The notes: generated from the letters alone by a model not told the origin. DNA of 16,695 nt from Lachnospiraceae bacterium (GCA_017964055.1 JAGCSS010000236.1:1-16695), one strand, 5' to 3'; positions 1-7,893 are shown, counted from the first letter of the stretch. Program-made: numbers and translations.

Positions 1-251
1 AACTGGCTGATCCATAAGATCAATTCCTGAAACACTGTTGCGTTGATCTCGTAATAAACAAAATTCTTCTGTTTGTACTCCATGACCAGGTCTGCTTCCT
101 TCAGGAGCTTTAAATGATACGAGAGCGCCGCCGGCGTTATCTTCAGCGCGTCCGCAATCTCACCGGCATTCATCCTGCCGTTCTTCAGCATGACGAGTAT
201 GTCACGCCTCTGGCTGTCGGACAATACCTTAAAAATATTAGTACTGCTCAT
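1..251 (-). CDS. ArsR-family (SdpR-like) HTH repressor, C-terminus cut by window edge
   Basis: I read 83 codons from an ATG at 249-251 to the window edge with no stop. The protein begins MSSTNIFKVLSDSQRRDILV, followed by a winged-helix region with the phrases AGEIADAL and LSYHLKLLKEADLV, then YYEINATVFQELILWI. This is the layout of small ArsR-type repressors. The ending, with an aromatic pair and a terminal helix containing Trp, is closest to the autorepressor SdpR type, and I see no metal-binding CxC motif. The start is supported by GGAG about 6 bases upstream. It diverges from pgi and has a perfect-consensus promoter flanked by palindromes, so autoregulation is likely. Its effector and any partner membrane protein would lie outside the window. 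The family call is firm; the SdpR subfamily is inference. Confidence 0.85.
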   Translation of the reverse strand, partial: MSSTNIFKVLSDSQRRDILVMLKNGRMNAGEIADALKITPAALSYHLKLLKEADLVMEYKQKNFVYYEINATVFQELILWISQ

Positions 252-279
252 CCTTTACTCCGTTTCAGACAAACACATG

Positions 280-303
280 CTATTTAAAAACTTTTTTAAT
301 TAC
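280..303. promoter_or_regulatory. Second copy of the 24-bp operator-like sequence (site 2)
   Basis: This 24-bp stretch matches the palindrome at 342-365 at 18 of 24 positions, including a shared run of ten bases (TATTTAAAAA) and the terminal TAC. It covers the predicted transcription start of the repressor gene. The two centres are about 62 bp apart, close to six helical turns, so a looped or bridged repressor complex is conceivable. This is weaker evidence than site 1. Confidence 0.35.
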
Positions 304-309
304 GTGCTC

Positions 310-338
310 ATTATATGATCGGCAAAGATTTTTGTCAA
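310..338 (-). promoter_or_regulatory. Consensus sigma-A promoter of the ArsR/SdpR-like gene
   Basis: Reading the minus strand, TTGACA (333-338) and TATAAT (310-315) are separated by exactly 17 bases. Both boxes match the consensus perfectly. Transcription should start near position 303, giving a leader of about 50 bases before the ATG at 251. Such a strong promoter in front of a repressor gene fits negative autoregulation. Confidence 0.85.
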
Positions 339-341
339 CAA

Positions 342-365
342 GTATTTCAAAATATTTTTAAATAC
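342..365. promoter_or_regulatory. 24-bp near-perfect palindrome, candidate operator (site 1)
   Basis: The arms GTATTT and AAATAC bound a 24-bp sequence in which 22 of 24 positions match its own reverse complement. It lies just upstream of the -35 box of the repressor promoter and about 35 bases upstream of the pgi -35 box, a place from which one protein could affect both genes. That the neighbouring ArsR-type protein binds it is inference. The AT-rich composition makes chance similarity easier. Confidence 0.5.
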
Positions 366-400
366 ATATCCCATATCTGTTTTCCATAGCGCAGCCTCTC

Positions 401-429
401 TTGTTAAAAATGTTTCGATATGCTATATT
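401..429 (+). promoter_or_regulatory. Sigma-A promoter of pgi-rsmJ
   Basis: TTGTTA (401-406) and TATATT (424-429) are separated by 17 bases. A TG at 421-422 makes an extended -10 box. The predicted leader is about 40 bases, ending in AGGAGG at 462-467, seven bases before the pgi ATG. Confidence 0.7.
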
Positions 430-474
430 AAAGAAACTTAAGGCTATAAAACCTATTCATCAGGAGGAAAGTAT

Positions 475-2058
475 ATGATTTCTTGGAAGAATACAGACGA
501 GCTCGCTTCGTTCAAAAAGCTCAGCTCACTCGATCACCGCGTAAAGCTCACCGAAGTTATGGCCGGCGAGTCGGGCGCAAAGAGAGTACACGATTACAGC
601 GTTAAGATGGCATGCGGACTTTCTTACAATTACGCAGCCAAGGCAGTCGATGAAACCGTTATCGACGCTCTTGCAGCTTTTGCCGAGGAGGCACAGCTGG
701 CTGAAAAGTTCGAGTGCCTCTACAACGGCGAGGTCATCAACACCGGTGAAAAGAGACTCGTTCTCCATCATCTGACCCGCGGACAGCTCGGAAGCAACGT
801 CGTTTTCGACGGCGATTCAAAGCGCAGCTTCTATCTCGAGCAGCAGAAAAAGATCGCTGATTTCGCGAATAAGGTTCATGCCGGTGAGATCACGAACGCT
901 GCGGGCGAGAAATTCACCACCGTCGTTCAGATCGGTATCGGCGGCAGCGACTTAGGTCCCCGCGCCATGTACCTCGCGCTCGAGAACTGGGCAAAGGTCA
1001 ACAACACCTTTAAGATGGAAGCCAAGTTCATCAGCAACGTAGATCCCGACGATGCGGCAGCGGTTATCGCTTCGACCGACCTTGCACATTCGATCTTTAT
1101 CCTTGTTTCAAAATCGGGCACCACGCTCGAAACTCTTACCAACGAGAGCTTTGTAAAGGATGCGCTCGCAAAGGCGGGTCTTGACGCTTCAAAGCACATG
1201 ATCGCGGTTACGAGCCAGTCTTCTCCTCTTGCGAAGAGCAGCGATTATCTCGCGGCGTTCTTCATGGACGATTTCATCGGCGGACGTTTCTCGTCGACCT
1301 CATCCGTAGGCGGCGCGGTTCTCTCACTGGCATTCGGTCCCGATGTTTTCGCACGTTTCCTTGACGGCGCAGCGGCTGAGGACAAGCTCGCTGCGGAAAA
1401 GGACATCCGTAAGAACCCCGCTATGATCGATGCCATGATCGGCGTATACGAGCGCAATATCTTAGGATATGACGCTACCGCGGTACTGCCCTATTCACAG
1501 GCTCTTTCACGTTTCCCCGCTCATCTGCAGCAGGCCGACATGGAGTCCAACGGCAAATCCGTAAACCGCTTCGGCCAGAGGATCGAGTACAAGACAGGCC
1601 CCGTTATCTTCGGCGAGCCCGGCACCAACGGACAGCACAGCTTCTATCAGCTCCTTCACCAGGGCACCGATATCATTCCTCTGCAGTTCATCGGCTTCGT
1701 TGACAGCCAGATCGGTTCGGATGTCGTTATCCAGGGCTCCACGAGCCAGAAGAAGCTCGCTGCGAACGTAGCCGCTCAGATCGTTGCTTTCGCGTGCGGC
1801 AAGCAGGACGAGAACCTCAACAAGAATTTCAGGGGCGGACGTCCTTCGAGCATCATCATCGGAAAGCAGCTCACTCCCGAAGCACTCGGCGCGCTGCTCT
1901 CACATTTCGAGAACAAGATCATGTTCCAGGGTTTCGCATGGAACGTAAACAGCTTCGATCAGGAAGGCGTTCAGCTCGGAAAGGTACTTGCAAAGAAGGT
2001 ACTTGCTCACGAGACTGACGGCGCATTAAAGGCATACAGCGATCTTTTCGAAATCTGA
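475..2058 (+). CDS. pgi: Glucose-6-phosphate isomerase
   Basis: This 527-residue cytoplasmic enzyme interconverts glucose 6-phosphate and fructose 6-phosphate in glycolysis and gluconeogenesis. Two SIS-type sugar-phosphate folds are visible: IGIGGSDLGP at 153-162 with the phosphate-binding KSGTT at 213-217, and the family signature around DFIGGRFSSTSSVGG at 266-280. The catalytic residues expected from the family are present: Glu357 in QADMESNGK, His388 in GQHSF and Lys503 in GVQLGK. At 527 residues it belongs with the long form (E. coli-like, about 550) and not the short Bacillus form of about 450. AGGAGG sits seven bases upstream of the ATG. rsmJ follows after three bases, so the two are probably one transcript. 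The product feeds the sugar-nucleotide genes further along the window. Confidence 0.97.
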   Translation: MISWKNTDELASFKKLSSLDHRVKLTEVMAGESGAKRVHDYSVKMACGLSYNYAAKAVDETVIDALAAFAEEAQLAEKFECLYNGEVINTGEKRLVLHHLTRGQLGSNVVFDGDSKRSFYLEQQKKIADFANKVHAGEITNAAGEKFTTVVQIGIGGSDLGPRAMYLALENWAKVNNTFKMEAKFISNVDPDDAAAVIASTDLAHSIFILVSKSGTTLETLTNESFVKDALAKAGLDASKHMIAVTSQSSPLAKSSDYLAAFFMDDFIGGRFSSTSSVGGAVLSLAFGPDVFARFLDGAAAEDKLAAEKDIRKNPAMIDAMIGVYERNILGYDATAVLPYSQALSRFPAHLQQADMESNGKSVNRFGQRIEYKTGPVIFGEPGTNGQHSFYQLLHQGTDIIPLQFIGFVDSQIGSDVVIQGSTSQKKLAANVAAQIVAFACGKQDENLNKNFRGGRPSSIIIGKQLTPEALGALLSHFENKIMFQGFAWNVNSFDQEGVQLGKVLAKKVLAHETDGALKAYSDLFEI

Positions 2059-2061
2059 CCT

Positions 2062-2775
2062 ATGAACATCAACGAAACCTTCATCGCCGGCGGGCCCAGT
2101 GCCCCCGGCGAATTAAATATCGGAGCATATCTTCCCGACGGACTCTCGCTGTTTGAGGAGAACGGCGCTCTGTGGCTTACCGACGGAAATCTGCGCTTCT
2201 GCGCAGATCTTTCGTCCATGATCCCGCGCGTAAAAAAAGGCGCCGTCGGCACCGAACTGGTCGTACGTGCCGCACGTCTGAAGGACATGTCCGGCTCTCC
2301 CACGCTGATCGATGCCGCCGCCGGTCTCGGAAACGACGGTCTGCTGCTGGCCGCCGCAGGCTTTAAGGTCACGCTCTGCGAGTATAATCCCGTGATCGCG
2401 GCACTGCTCACAGACTCCTTAAGAAGAGCCGCAGATATCCCCGAACTCGCCGCCGCGGTATCAAATATCACGGTCCGTACCGGCAACAGCATTCCCTTCA
2501 TGAAGGGATCGGGCATCCGCCCCGATGTCATATATCTGGATCCGATGTTCCCCGAGAGCGGCAAGAACGCTCTGATAAAGAAAAAGTTCCAGCTGCTCAG
2601 ACAACTGGAACTTCCATGTTCAAATGAGGAAGAACTGCTCGGGGCCGCAATAGCCGCAGGCCCCCATAAGATCGTGATCAAACGGCCGATAAAGGGACCG
2701 TATCTGGCAGGACGCAAGCCCTCATACTCTATCGAAGGAAAAGCCGTCAGGTATGACTGCCTAGTTTATGCATGA
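2062..2775 (+). CDS. rsmJ: 16S rRNA (guanine-1516-N2) methyltransferase, RsmJ family
   Basis: This 237-residue class I SAM-dependent methyltransferase resembles RsmJ (YhiQ), which in E. coli methylates G1516 in helix 45 of 16S rRNA. The SAM-binding motif I is DAAAGLGND (84-92), followed by the acidic strand end CEYNPVIAALL (106-116). The RsmJ-type catalytic region is YLDPMFP (158-164), then KNALIKKK, and VIKRP at 205-209. Length is close to the family norm of about 250. It starts three bases after the pgi stop with no good ribosome binding site, so translational coupling to pgi is likely. Its last 29 bases overlap the end of the opposite-strand kinase gene. The same RNA target in this organism is inferred from the family. 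Confidence 0.87.
   Translation: MNINETFIAGGPSAPGELNIGAYLPDGLSLFEENGALWLTDGNLRFCADLSSMIPRVKKGAVGTELVVRAARLKDMSGSPTLIDAAAGLGNDGLLLAAAGFKVTLCEYNPVIAALLTDSLRRAADIPELAAAVSNITVRTGNSIPFMKGSGIRPDVIYLDPMFPESGKNALIKKKFQLLRQLELPCSNEEELLGAAIAAGPHKIVIKRPIKGPYLAGRKPSYSIEGKAVRYDCLVYA
2577..2613 (-). terminator. Intrinsic terminator for the hybrid kinase, lying inside rsmJ
   Basis: On the minus strand a perfect 9-bp stem (AAGTTCCAG pairing with CTGGAACTT), with a 12-base loop, is followed directly by a T-rich run (TTTCTTTATC). It lies about 135 bases past the stop codon of the kinase gene and wholly within the coding region of rsmJ on the other strand. The plus strand has no T-run after the same stem, so it should act in one direction only. 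Confidence 0.5.
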
Positions 2776-4528
2776 CCTTCATCATTTCCCTGCGGATATC
2801 GTCCAGCTTGACAGGCTTTGACAGGTATCCTGCAAAGCCTTCGGCTTTATACTCATCCTCAGCGCCCGACATCGCATTTGCAGTAAGCATGATAACGGGC
2901 GTTTCTTTATTCAGGTGCTCGAAGGTCTTCATGCGTCTGAAGGTCTCGATACCGTCCATATGAGGCATCATGTGGTCCATGAATATCATATCGAACCTGT
3001 CATTTTTAACTCTCTCGAGTGTCTCCAGGCCGCTCGTCGATGTTACGGCCTTTACGTTAAGCTGCTTGAGCAGGTGCTTCATCAGCACCAGATTCGTGCT
3101 GCTGTCGTCCACCACGAGCACGCACATCCCCGAAAACTTCGACGCGGAATCGGGATGGGATAAATATGCATCCGGAGAAACCACCGTGGGCGCTTCACCG
3201 CTCGAGACGATCTCCTGCCTGATCTCAATGCGGAACTCCGAGCCTTTTTTCTCTTCACTGGTATAATCAATGGTTCCGCCCATCATCTCAAGAATTGACT
3301 TTGTGAGCGCCAGACCCAGGCCCGTACCCTCTATCGCCCGGTTGGTATTTTCGTCCAGTCTCTGGAAGCGTGTGAATATCTCGTTTCTCTGCGCTTCCGA
3401 AATGCCCCTGCCGGTATCCTTTACCGCCACCTTAAGGATAACGGACTTATGATCGACACTGATGCCGCCGTTGATAAAATCAAGCCTGACCGAACCGGAA
3501 TCTGTATATTTGTACGCATTCGTAAGCAGATTCGTGATACACTGTCTGAGGCGCATCTTGTCGCCGAACAGAGCCTTCGGGAGCGTGGGATCGATGCCTG
3601 TCGTGAATTCAAGCCCCTTCTGCCTGCACATCAGCTCTATGCTAGACCGGCACATCTGCACCAGCTCGTCCAGATTGTACGCAGCCGGGTAGATACTCAG
3701 TTTTCCGGTCTCGATCTTTGAGAAATCAAGTATATCGTTAACGATGATCAGCAGCGATTCGCCCGCGCTCTCTATATTCCTTGCGAAATCATGTATCTCG
3801 TTGATATCGCTGCTCTCAGAGATCAGATGATTGAAACCGAGCACTACGTTCATGGGACTCCTGACCTCATGCGACATATTCGCGAGGAACAGCTTCTGGG
3901 CACGGTTTGCCTTCTCCGCCTTATCGGCCATGACCACAAGCTCGGAATTCTTGTTCTCAACCATCTCAAACTCGCGGCGATACAGCATCTTCTGGTAATT
4001 TATCATATAAACGATCGTACCGCCGGCCACAATGACGCTGCCGACTACCGAAACACCTATATCGCGATGCGTCGCCAGTTCAAAATGAAAATCCGTATAG
4101 CGCTCGATCACGATCGCCGCGATAAAAGTGGTTATAGTGCAGAAATGCGCAAACAGCTCGAGCTTTCCGCTCAGCGAAGCCGCAAAAAGAACGAGTTCGT
4201 ACACGATCCATATGCTCATGCCTGAGTACAGTCCTCCGCCGAAAAGCCACAGCAGCGGCATGAATATGAGCAAGGCTGCGAGCATTATTAGTACAAGAGT
4301 CTTTATCTTGCCTTTGAGGATCAGGACAGCATAACAGATGGGTATGGTTATCCAGAGAAAAGCGGTAATGACAACCGCTGCGATATGCGTATGCGCAAGA
4401 ATGCAGACGATCATGCCAAAGAAACCCGCCGGTACGCTGATGAGTATCATGCGTGCGGAAAGTCTGTCATTAAGCGATATTTTTCTGTCTTCCGAGGCTG
4501 CCAGCAGCCTTTTGAAAAAATCTCTCAT
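2747..4528 (-). CDS. Membrane hybrid sensor histidine kinase with receiver domain
   Basis: This 593-residue inner-membrane signalling protein has about six transmembrane segments (roughly 27-178) and a linking helix. The HisKA domain has the phospho-accepting His220 in NMSHEVRSPMN. The HATPase_c domain has an N box at about 330-341, G1 DTGRGI (371-376) and G2 GTGLGLAL (401-408). The C-terminal receiver domain has the acidic pair Asp474-Asp475, phospho-acceptor Asp518 in MDHMMP and Lys571. The protein should autophosphorylate on His220 and pass phosphate to Asp518. No HPt domain, HAMP or DNA-binding output is present, so the final partner lies elsewhere. An in-frame ATG 18 codons upstream was rejected because it lacks a binding site and falls in the promoter; the chosen ATG has GGAG six bases upstream. 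The signal sensed is unknown. Confidence 0.93.
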   Translation of the reverse strand: MRDFFKRLLAASEDRKISLNDRLSARMILISVPAGFFGMIVCILAHTHIAAVVITAFLWITIPICYAVLILKGKIKTLVLIMLAALLIFMPLLWLFGGGLYSGMSIWIVYELVLFAASLSGKLELFAHFCTITTFIAAIVIERYTDFHFELATHRDIGVSVVGSVIVAGGTIVYMINYQKMLYRREFEMVENKNSELVVMADKAEKANRAQKLFLANMSHEVRSPMNVVLGFNHLISESSDINEIHDFARNIESAGESLLIIVNDILDFSKIETGKLSIYPAAYNLDELVQMCRSSIELMCRQKGLEFTTGIDPTLPKALFGDKMRLRQCITNLLTNAYKYTDSGSVRLDFINGGISVDHKSVILKVAVKDTGRGISEAQRNEIFTRFQRLDENTNRAIEGTGLGLALTKSILEMMGGTIDYTSEEKKGSEFRIEIRQEIVSSGEAPTVVSPDAYLSHPDSASKFSGMCVLVVDDSSTNLVLMKHLLKQLNVKAVTSTSGLETLERVKNDRFDMIFMDHMMPHMDGIETFRRMKTFEHLNKETPVIMLTANAMSGAEDEYKAEGFAGYLSKPVKLDDIRREMMKVMHKLGSHT

Positions 4529-4562
4529 GTAAACTCCGATTTCGTTATTTTTGCGAATATAG

Positions 4563-4591
4563 ATTATAGCATATTTATTCATAAATATCTA
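4563..4591 (-). promoter_or_regulatory. Promoter of the hybrid kinase gene
   Basis: On the minus strand, TAGATA (4586-4591) and a perfect TATAAT (4563-4568) are 17 bases apart, with TG giving an extended -10. The predicted leader is about 28 bases. This placement also fixes the downstream ATG as the kinase start. Confidence 0.65.
4571..4588. promoter_or_regulatory. 18-bp perfect palindrome inside the kinase promoter, candidate operator
   Basis: ATATTTAT and ATAAATAT form perfect 8-bp arms around a two-base centre. The palindrome fills the spacer between the -10 and -35 boxes, where a bound protein would block RNA polymerase. No binding protein is identifiable from the window, and the region is AT-rich. 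Confidence 0.4.
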
Positions 4592-4608
4592 CATCATATT
4601 TCGCTTTT

Positions 4609-4636
4609 AATGCAATATTTATGTAATTTTTGCATT
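4609..4636. repeat. Inverted repeat between the divergent kinase and rfbB promoters
   Basis: AATGCAA (4609-4615) and TTGCATT (4630-4636) are perfect 7-bp arms with a 14-base gap. They lie in the middle of the 206-base divergent intergenic region, upstream of both promoters. It could be a regulator site; there is no other evidence. Confidence 0.25.
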
Positions 4637-4660
4637 TCATGTTCTCCGCATAAGCTTTTA

Positions 4661-4689
4661 TTGCTTTTTTTCACCAAAAGCAATATAAT
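4661..4689 (+). promoter_or_regulatory. Promoter of rfbB-mcp, overlapped by an inverted repeat
   Basis: TTGCTT (4661-4666) and a perfect TATAAT (4684-4689) are separated by 17 bases. A perfect 9-bp inverted repeat, ATTGCTTTT (4660-4668) and AAAAGCAAT (4676-4684) with a 7-base gap, spans the -35 box, the spacer and the first base of the -10 box. This is a typical repressor-operator position. The binding protein is unknown. Confidence 0.6.
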
Positions 4690-4734
4690 CATAAATAAAA
4701 AAACACGCATGGCGATCATGCGGAAAGGCATTCC

Positions 4735-5754
4735 ATGACAGTATTGGTTACCGGCGGAGCCGGATTCATCGGCAGCAACTTCATCTTCTATATGCTCAAG
4801 GCACATCCGGACTATCGGATCGTATGCCTGGACGCGCTCACTTATGCGGGTAATCTCTCCACTCTGCGTCCGATCCTTGACGAACCCCGCTTCAGATTTG
4901 TAAAGGGCGATATCTGCGACCGCGAGAGCGTATACCGCCTGTTCGAAGAAGAGAAATTCGACTATGTCGTTCATTTTGCGGCCGAATCGCATGTTGACCG
5001 CTCGATCGACGATCCCGGCATTTTTGTTAAGACCAATGTGCTCGGCACTCAGGTGCTGCTCGATGCCGCTGTAAAATACGGTCTTACGCGTTTCCATCAT
5101 GTCAGCACCGACGAGGTTTACGGCGATCTGCCTCTCGACCGTCCCGATCTGTTCTTTGTCGAGACCCTCCCGATCAAGGCCAGCAGCCCATATTCTGCTT
5201 CAAAGGCTTCGTCCGATCTGCTCGTTTTGGCTTACTGCAGGACTTTCGGCCTCGACGCGACGATCAGCCGCTGCTCGAACAATTACGGGCCTTACCAGTT
5301 CCCCGAAAAAATGATCCCTCTGATGATCGCGAACGCCACCGCCGACAAGCCTCTGCCCGTTTACGGCGAAGGCATCAATGTCCGCGACTGGCTCTATGTT
5401 GAGGACCACTGCCGCGCGATCGACCTTATCCTTCACAAGGGACGCTGCGGAGAAGTCTACAACATCGGCGGCCACAACGAGATGCGCAACATAGATATCG
5501 TTAAGCTCATATGCAAGGAGCTCGGCAAACCGGAATCGCTGATCACTTTTGTCAGGGACAGAAAGGGACACGATATGCGCTACGCGATCGATCCCACAAA
5601 GATACACAGTGAGCTCGGCTGGCTGCCCGAAACCAAATTCGCCGACGGTATAAAAGAAACTATCCGTTGGTATCTCGATAACCGCTCCTGGTGGGAAGAG
5701 ATAGTCAACGGCGAGTATAAAGAGTACTACAAAAAAATGTACGGTAACAGGTAA
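4735..5754 (+). CDS. rfbB: dTDP-glucose 4,6-dehydratase
   Basis: This 339-residue short-chain dehydrogenase/reductase-fold enzyme catalyses the second step of dTDP-L-rhamnose synthesis, converting dTDP-glucose to dTDP-4-keto-6-deoxyglucose with bound NAD. The nucleotide-binding loop TGGAGFIGSN is at 6-15. The active-site triad region STDEVYG contains Thr125, Asp126 and Glu127. The YxxxK pair is Tyr153 and Lys157 in SPYSASKASS. RCSNNYGPYQFPEK is the characteristic dehydratase motif. Length is normal for the family. A GGAAAGG site lies just upstream of the ATG. It stands apart from rfbA and rfbD, which are about 3 kb away on the other strand. A chemoreceptor gene follows after 15 bases, probably on the same transcript. 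Confidence 0.97.
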   Translation: MTVLVTGGAGFIGSNFIFYMLKAHPDYRIVCLDALTYAGNLSTLRPILDEPRFRFVKGDICDRESVYRLFEEEKFDYVVHFAAESHVDRSIDDPGIFVKTNVLGTQVLLDAAVKYGLTRFHHVSTDEVYGDLPLDRPDLFFVETLPIKASSPYSASKASSDLLVLAYCRTFGLDATISRCSNNYGPYQFPEKMIPLMIANATADKPLPVYGEGINVRDWLYVEDHCRAIDLILHKGRCGEVYNIGGHNEMRNIDIVKLICKELGKPESLITFVRDRKGHDMRYAIDPTKIHSELGWLPETKFADGIKETIRWYLDNRSWWEEIVNGEYKEYYKKMYGNR

Positions 5755-5760
5755 GGAGGT
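5752..5760 (+). promoter_or_regulatory. Full-length Shine-Dalgarno site that contains the rfbB stop codon
   Basis: TAAGGAGGT matches the complement of the 16S rRNA tail along its whole length and includes the TAA stop of rfbB. It is nine bases from the chemoreceptor ATG. The overlap suggests coupled translation of the two genes. Confidence 0.8.
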
Positions 5761-5769
5761 GCTTTTCAC

Positions 5770-7893
5770 ATGAAAAAGTACAAAATGAAAACTCTCATTA
5801 TCGCGATCGTATCGATCACGACAGTGATCGCGCTTGGTGTCCTTTGTGTGCTGGCGGCAACAAAGTCCAACTCCCTGCTCGAGAAAAAGATCAACGAGAA
5901 CATGACATCATATCTCGACGCGCAGGCCAATGCGGTACAGGAATTCGTTCAGAAATCCGAGAATACGCTGCAGCTTTATTCCAAGAACAAGGCTGTTACC
6001 GATCTCATCCTTGAGAATGCGGCAGATCCCAACAAAGAGCTGCCCGCTTTCAACGACGAAACCTACAATACCACGGCGTATTACAAAGACAATTACGCGA
6101 GCTTCCCCGAAACTCAGCAGTACACGATGGATTTCTACAATACGCTGGACAACTGGGAAGGACTCTATATAGGCAACCTTGACACACGTATCCTTTCTTA
6201 CTCGGTTCCTCCGGTCATCGGACGCGTATTAAGGACCGATCCCGCAAAGGTAAATGAGCTGATGAGCGCGATGAACGCAGATCTCAACGGCGTTTACAAT
6301 GCCGGCATCATCGTTTCTCCCGGTACCGGTCAGCTCTGCCTTTCGATGTACTCTCCCGTTCTTCTCGACGGAAAGATGATCGGATACGTGGGCGGCGGTG
6401 TATTCCACTCCGAGCTTGAGGATCTGCTCACGAGCTATGTGCTCGAAGGCAGCTCTACCAGCCATTTCTACATGCTCAATACCACAACCGGCATCACCTT
6501 TACCGATACAGAAGCAACCGATGCCGAAAAGGCCGATATAATCGCTCAGGTGACCACCCGTCCCGTGCTCATCGAAACCATAGCCCGTATCGGTATGAAC
6601 AGCGAAGGCAAGGGCCAGTTCGAGTTTAAGGATACCGATTCAGGCAAAGATCTGATCGTCAACTACAAAACCATCGCGGGACATGAGGAATGGGCTCTCG
6701 TTATCACTGCCGACCGTTCCGAGCTTTATGCCGATTCCGCGAGCATGATCAGGATGATGATCATCCTCGGCGTAGTCGCCCTCGTTATCATCATCGCACT
6801 CGTTGCCGTATTCGCGAGTGCTATTTCCCGATCGCTCGGCGCAGCCGTAAAGGAGATCGACAATACCGCTTCGGGCGATATCTCATCGGATGTCAGGATC
6901 AACAGCTTCATGAGTGAGATCGATCAGATGGGCCGCAGCCTTAACTCCCTTAAAGGCAAGCTCCGTGAGGTTATAGAAAAGACAAAAGATATGTCCGGCG
7001 GACTGAATGTTGCGGGCGCAGATCTGGCAAACTCAGCGGATCACGCGTCACAGGCGGCAGACGGTGTTACAAACGCAATAGCCGAGATCTCTTCCGGTGC
7101 CATGAGTCAGGCAGAATCCGTACAGACAGCTGCCGAGAGAACCGATTCCATGGGCCGGGATATCGACAATATCTCCTCGAACATCGCTTCTCTCGATGAA
7201 GCCACACAGAATATGAGGAACAGCTGCAATAAGGCAACCGATGCGCTGAAGGAGATCGTTGCTCAGAACGCGACCGTTTCCAACGCTGTTACCGAGATCG
7301 GACAGACTATCAACGCGACCAACGCAAGCGCCAATGCCATCGCTCAGTTCTCCGATGCGATCAACGATATCGCTTCGCAGACCAACCTCCTTTCGCTCAA
7401 CGCTTCTATCGAGGCGGCACGCGCAGGTGAGTCGGGACGCGGATTCGCGGTTGTTGCCGATGAGATCAGACAGCTGGCGGACCAGTCCAAGAACAGCGCG
7501 GATGAGATCAGGACCATAGTTGATAAGCTGCTCGGAGACGCTCAGGCTTCCGTTCAGACCATGGACGCCCTCAACGAGAGCTTCCGTTCGCAGGGTGAAC
7601 AGATCATTTCGACCCAGCGCGATATGGACGAGATGTATGAGAATGTTTCGGTAGTTTCCGATAATTCCAAGTCTATCAGAAATATGGTAAAGAACCTCGA
7701 AAAAGCCAAAGAATCGCTGGTTGAGATCATCGAGAACCTGTCCGCCATCTCCGAAGAGAACGCGGCTTCGACACAGCAGACCGGTTCTTCCATGAACGAG
7801 CTCGGATCGACCTTCTCGGTCATCAACGAATCAGCCGCCCAGCTCAAGAGTCTGGCAGGCGATCTGACAGAGACGATCGGTTACTTCAAGTAA
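5770..7893 (+). CDS. Methyl-accepting chemotaxis protein with Cache-type sensor
   Basis: This 707-residue transmembrane chemoreceptor has a first membrane segment at about 7-30 and a roughly 295-residue outer domain (31-326). The outer domain has the long first helix and the [19 protein letters not shown] region of double-Cache sensors. The second membrane segment is at about 327-350, a HAMP linker follows to about 403, and the long signalling coiled coil runs to 700. The conserved hairpin tip that contacts CheA and CheW is at about 538-580 ([20 protein letters not shown], then [12 protein letters not shown]). No C-terminal CheR-tethering pentapeptide is seen. It probably senses a small molecule outside the cell and modulates CheA; the ligand cannot be read from the sequence. 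Cotranscription with rfbB is unusual. A strong hairpin follows the gene. Confidence 0.95.
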   Translation: MKKYKMKTLIIAIVSITTVIALGVLCVLAATKSNSLLEKKINENMTSYLDAQANAVQEFVQKSENTLQLYSKNKAVTDLILENAADPNKELPAFNDETYNTTAYYKDNYASFPETQQYTMDFYNTLDNWEGLYIGNLDTRILSYSVPPVIGRVLRTDPAKVNELMSAMNADLNGVYNAGIIVSPGTGQLCLSMYSPVLLDGKMIGYVGGGVFHSELEDLLTSYVLEGSSTSHFYMLNTTTGITFTDTEATDAEKADIIAQVTTRPVLIETIARIGMNSEGKGQFEFKDTDSGKDLIVNYKTIAGHEEWALVITADRSELYADSASMIRMMIILGVVALVIIIALVAVFASAISRSLGAAVKEIDNTASGDISSDVRINSFMSEIDQMGRSLNSLKGKLREVIEKTKDMSGGLNVAGADLANSADHASQAADGVTNAIAEISSGAMSQAESVQTAAERTDSMGRDIDNISSNIASLDEATQNMRNSCNKATDALKEIVAQNATVSNAVTEIGQTINATNASANAIAQFSDAINDIASQTNLLSLNASIEAARAGESGRGFAVVADEIRQLADQSKNSADEIRTIVDKLLGDAQASVQTMDALNESFRSQGEQIISTQRDMDEMYENVSVVSDNSKSIRNMVKNLEKAKESLVEIIENLSAISEENAASTQQTGSSMNELGSTFSVINESAAQLKSLAGDLTETIGYFK

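Noticed and set aside
2007..2717. Minus-strand frame of 236 codons opposite rsmJ
   Set aside because: Low-complexity, serine- and proline-rich shadow of rsmJ with no binding site.
4529..4582. 18-residue N-terminal extension of the hybrid kinase
   Set aside because: The region holds a good promoter for the kinase and the early ATG lacks a binding site.
4594..5100. Minus-strand frame of 168 codons across the kinase/rfbB gap and into rfbB
   Set aside because: Its main part is antisense to the conserved rfbB N-terminus, and its end runs through AT-rich promoter DNA.
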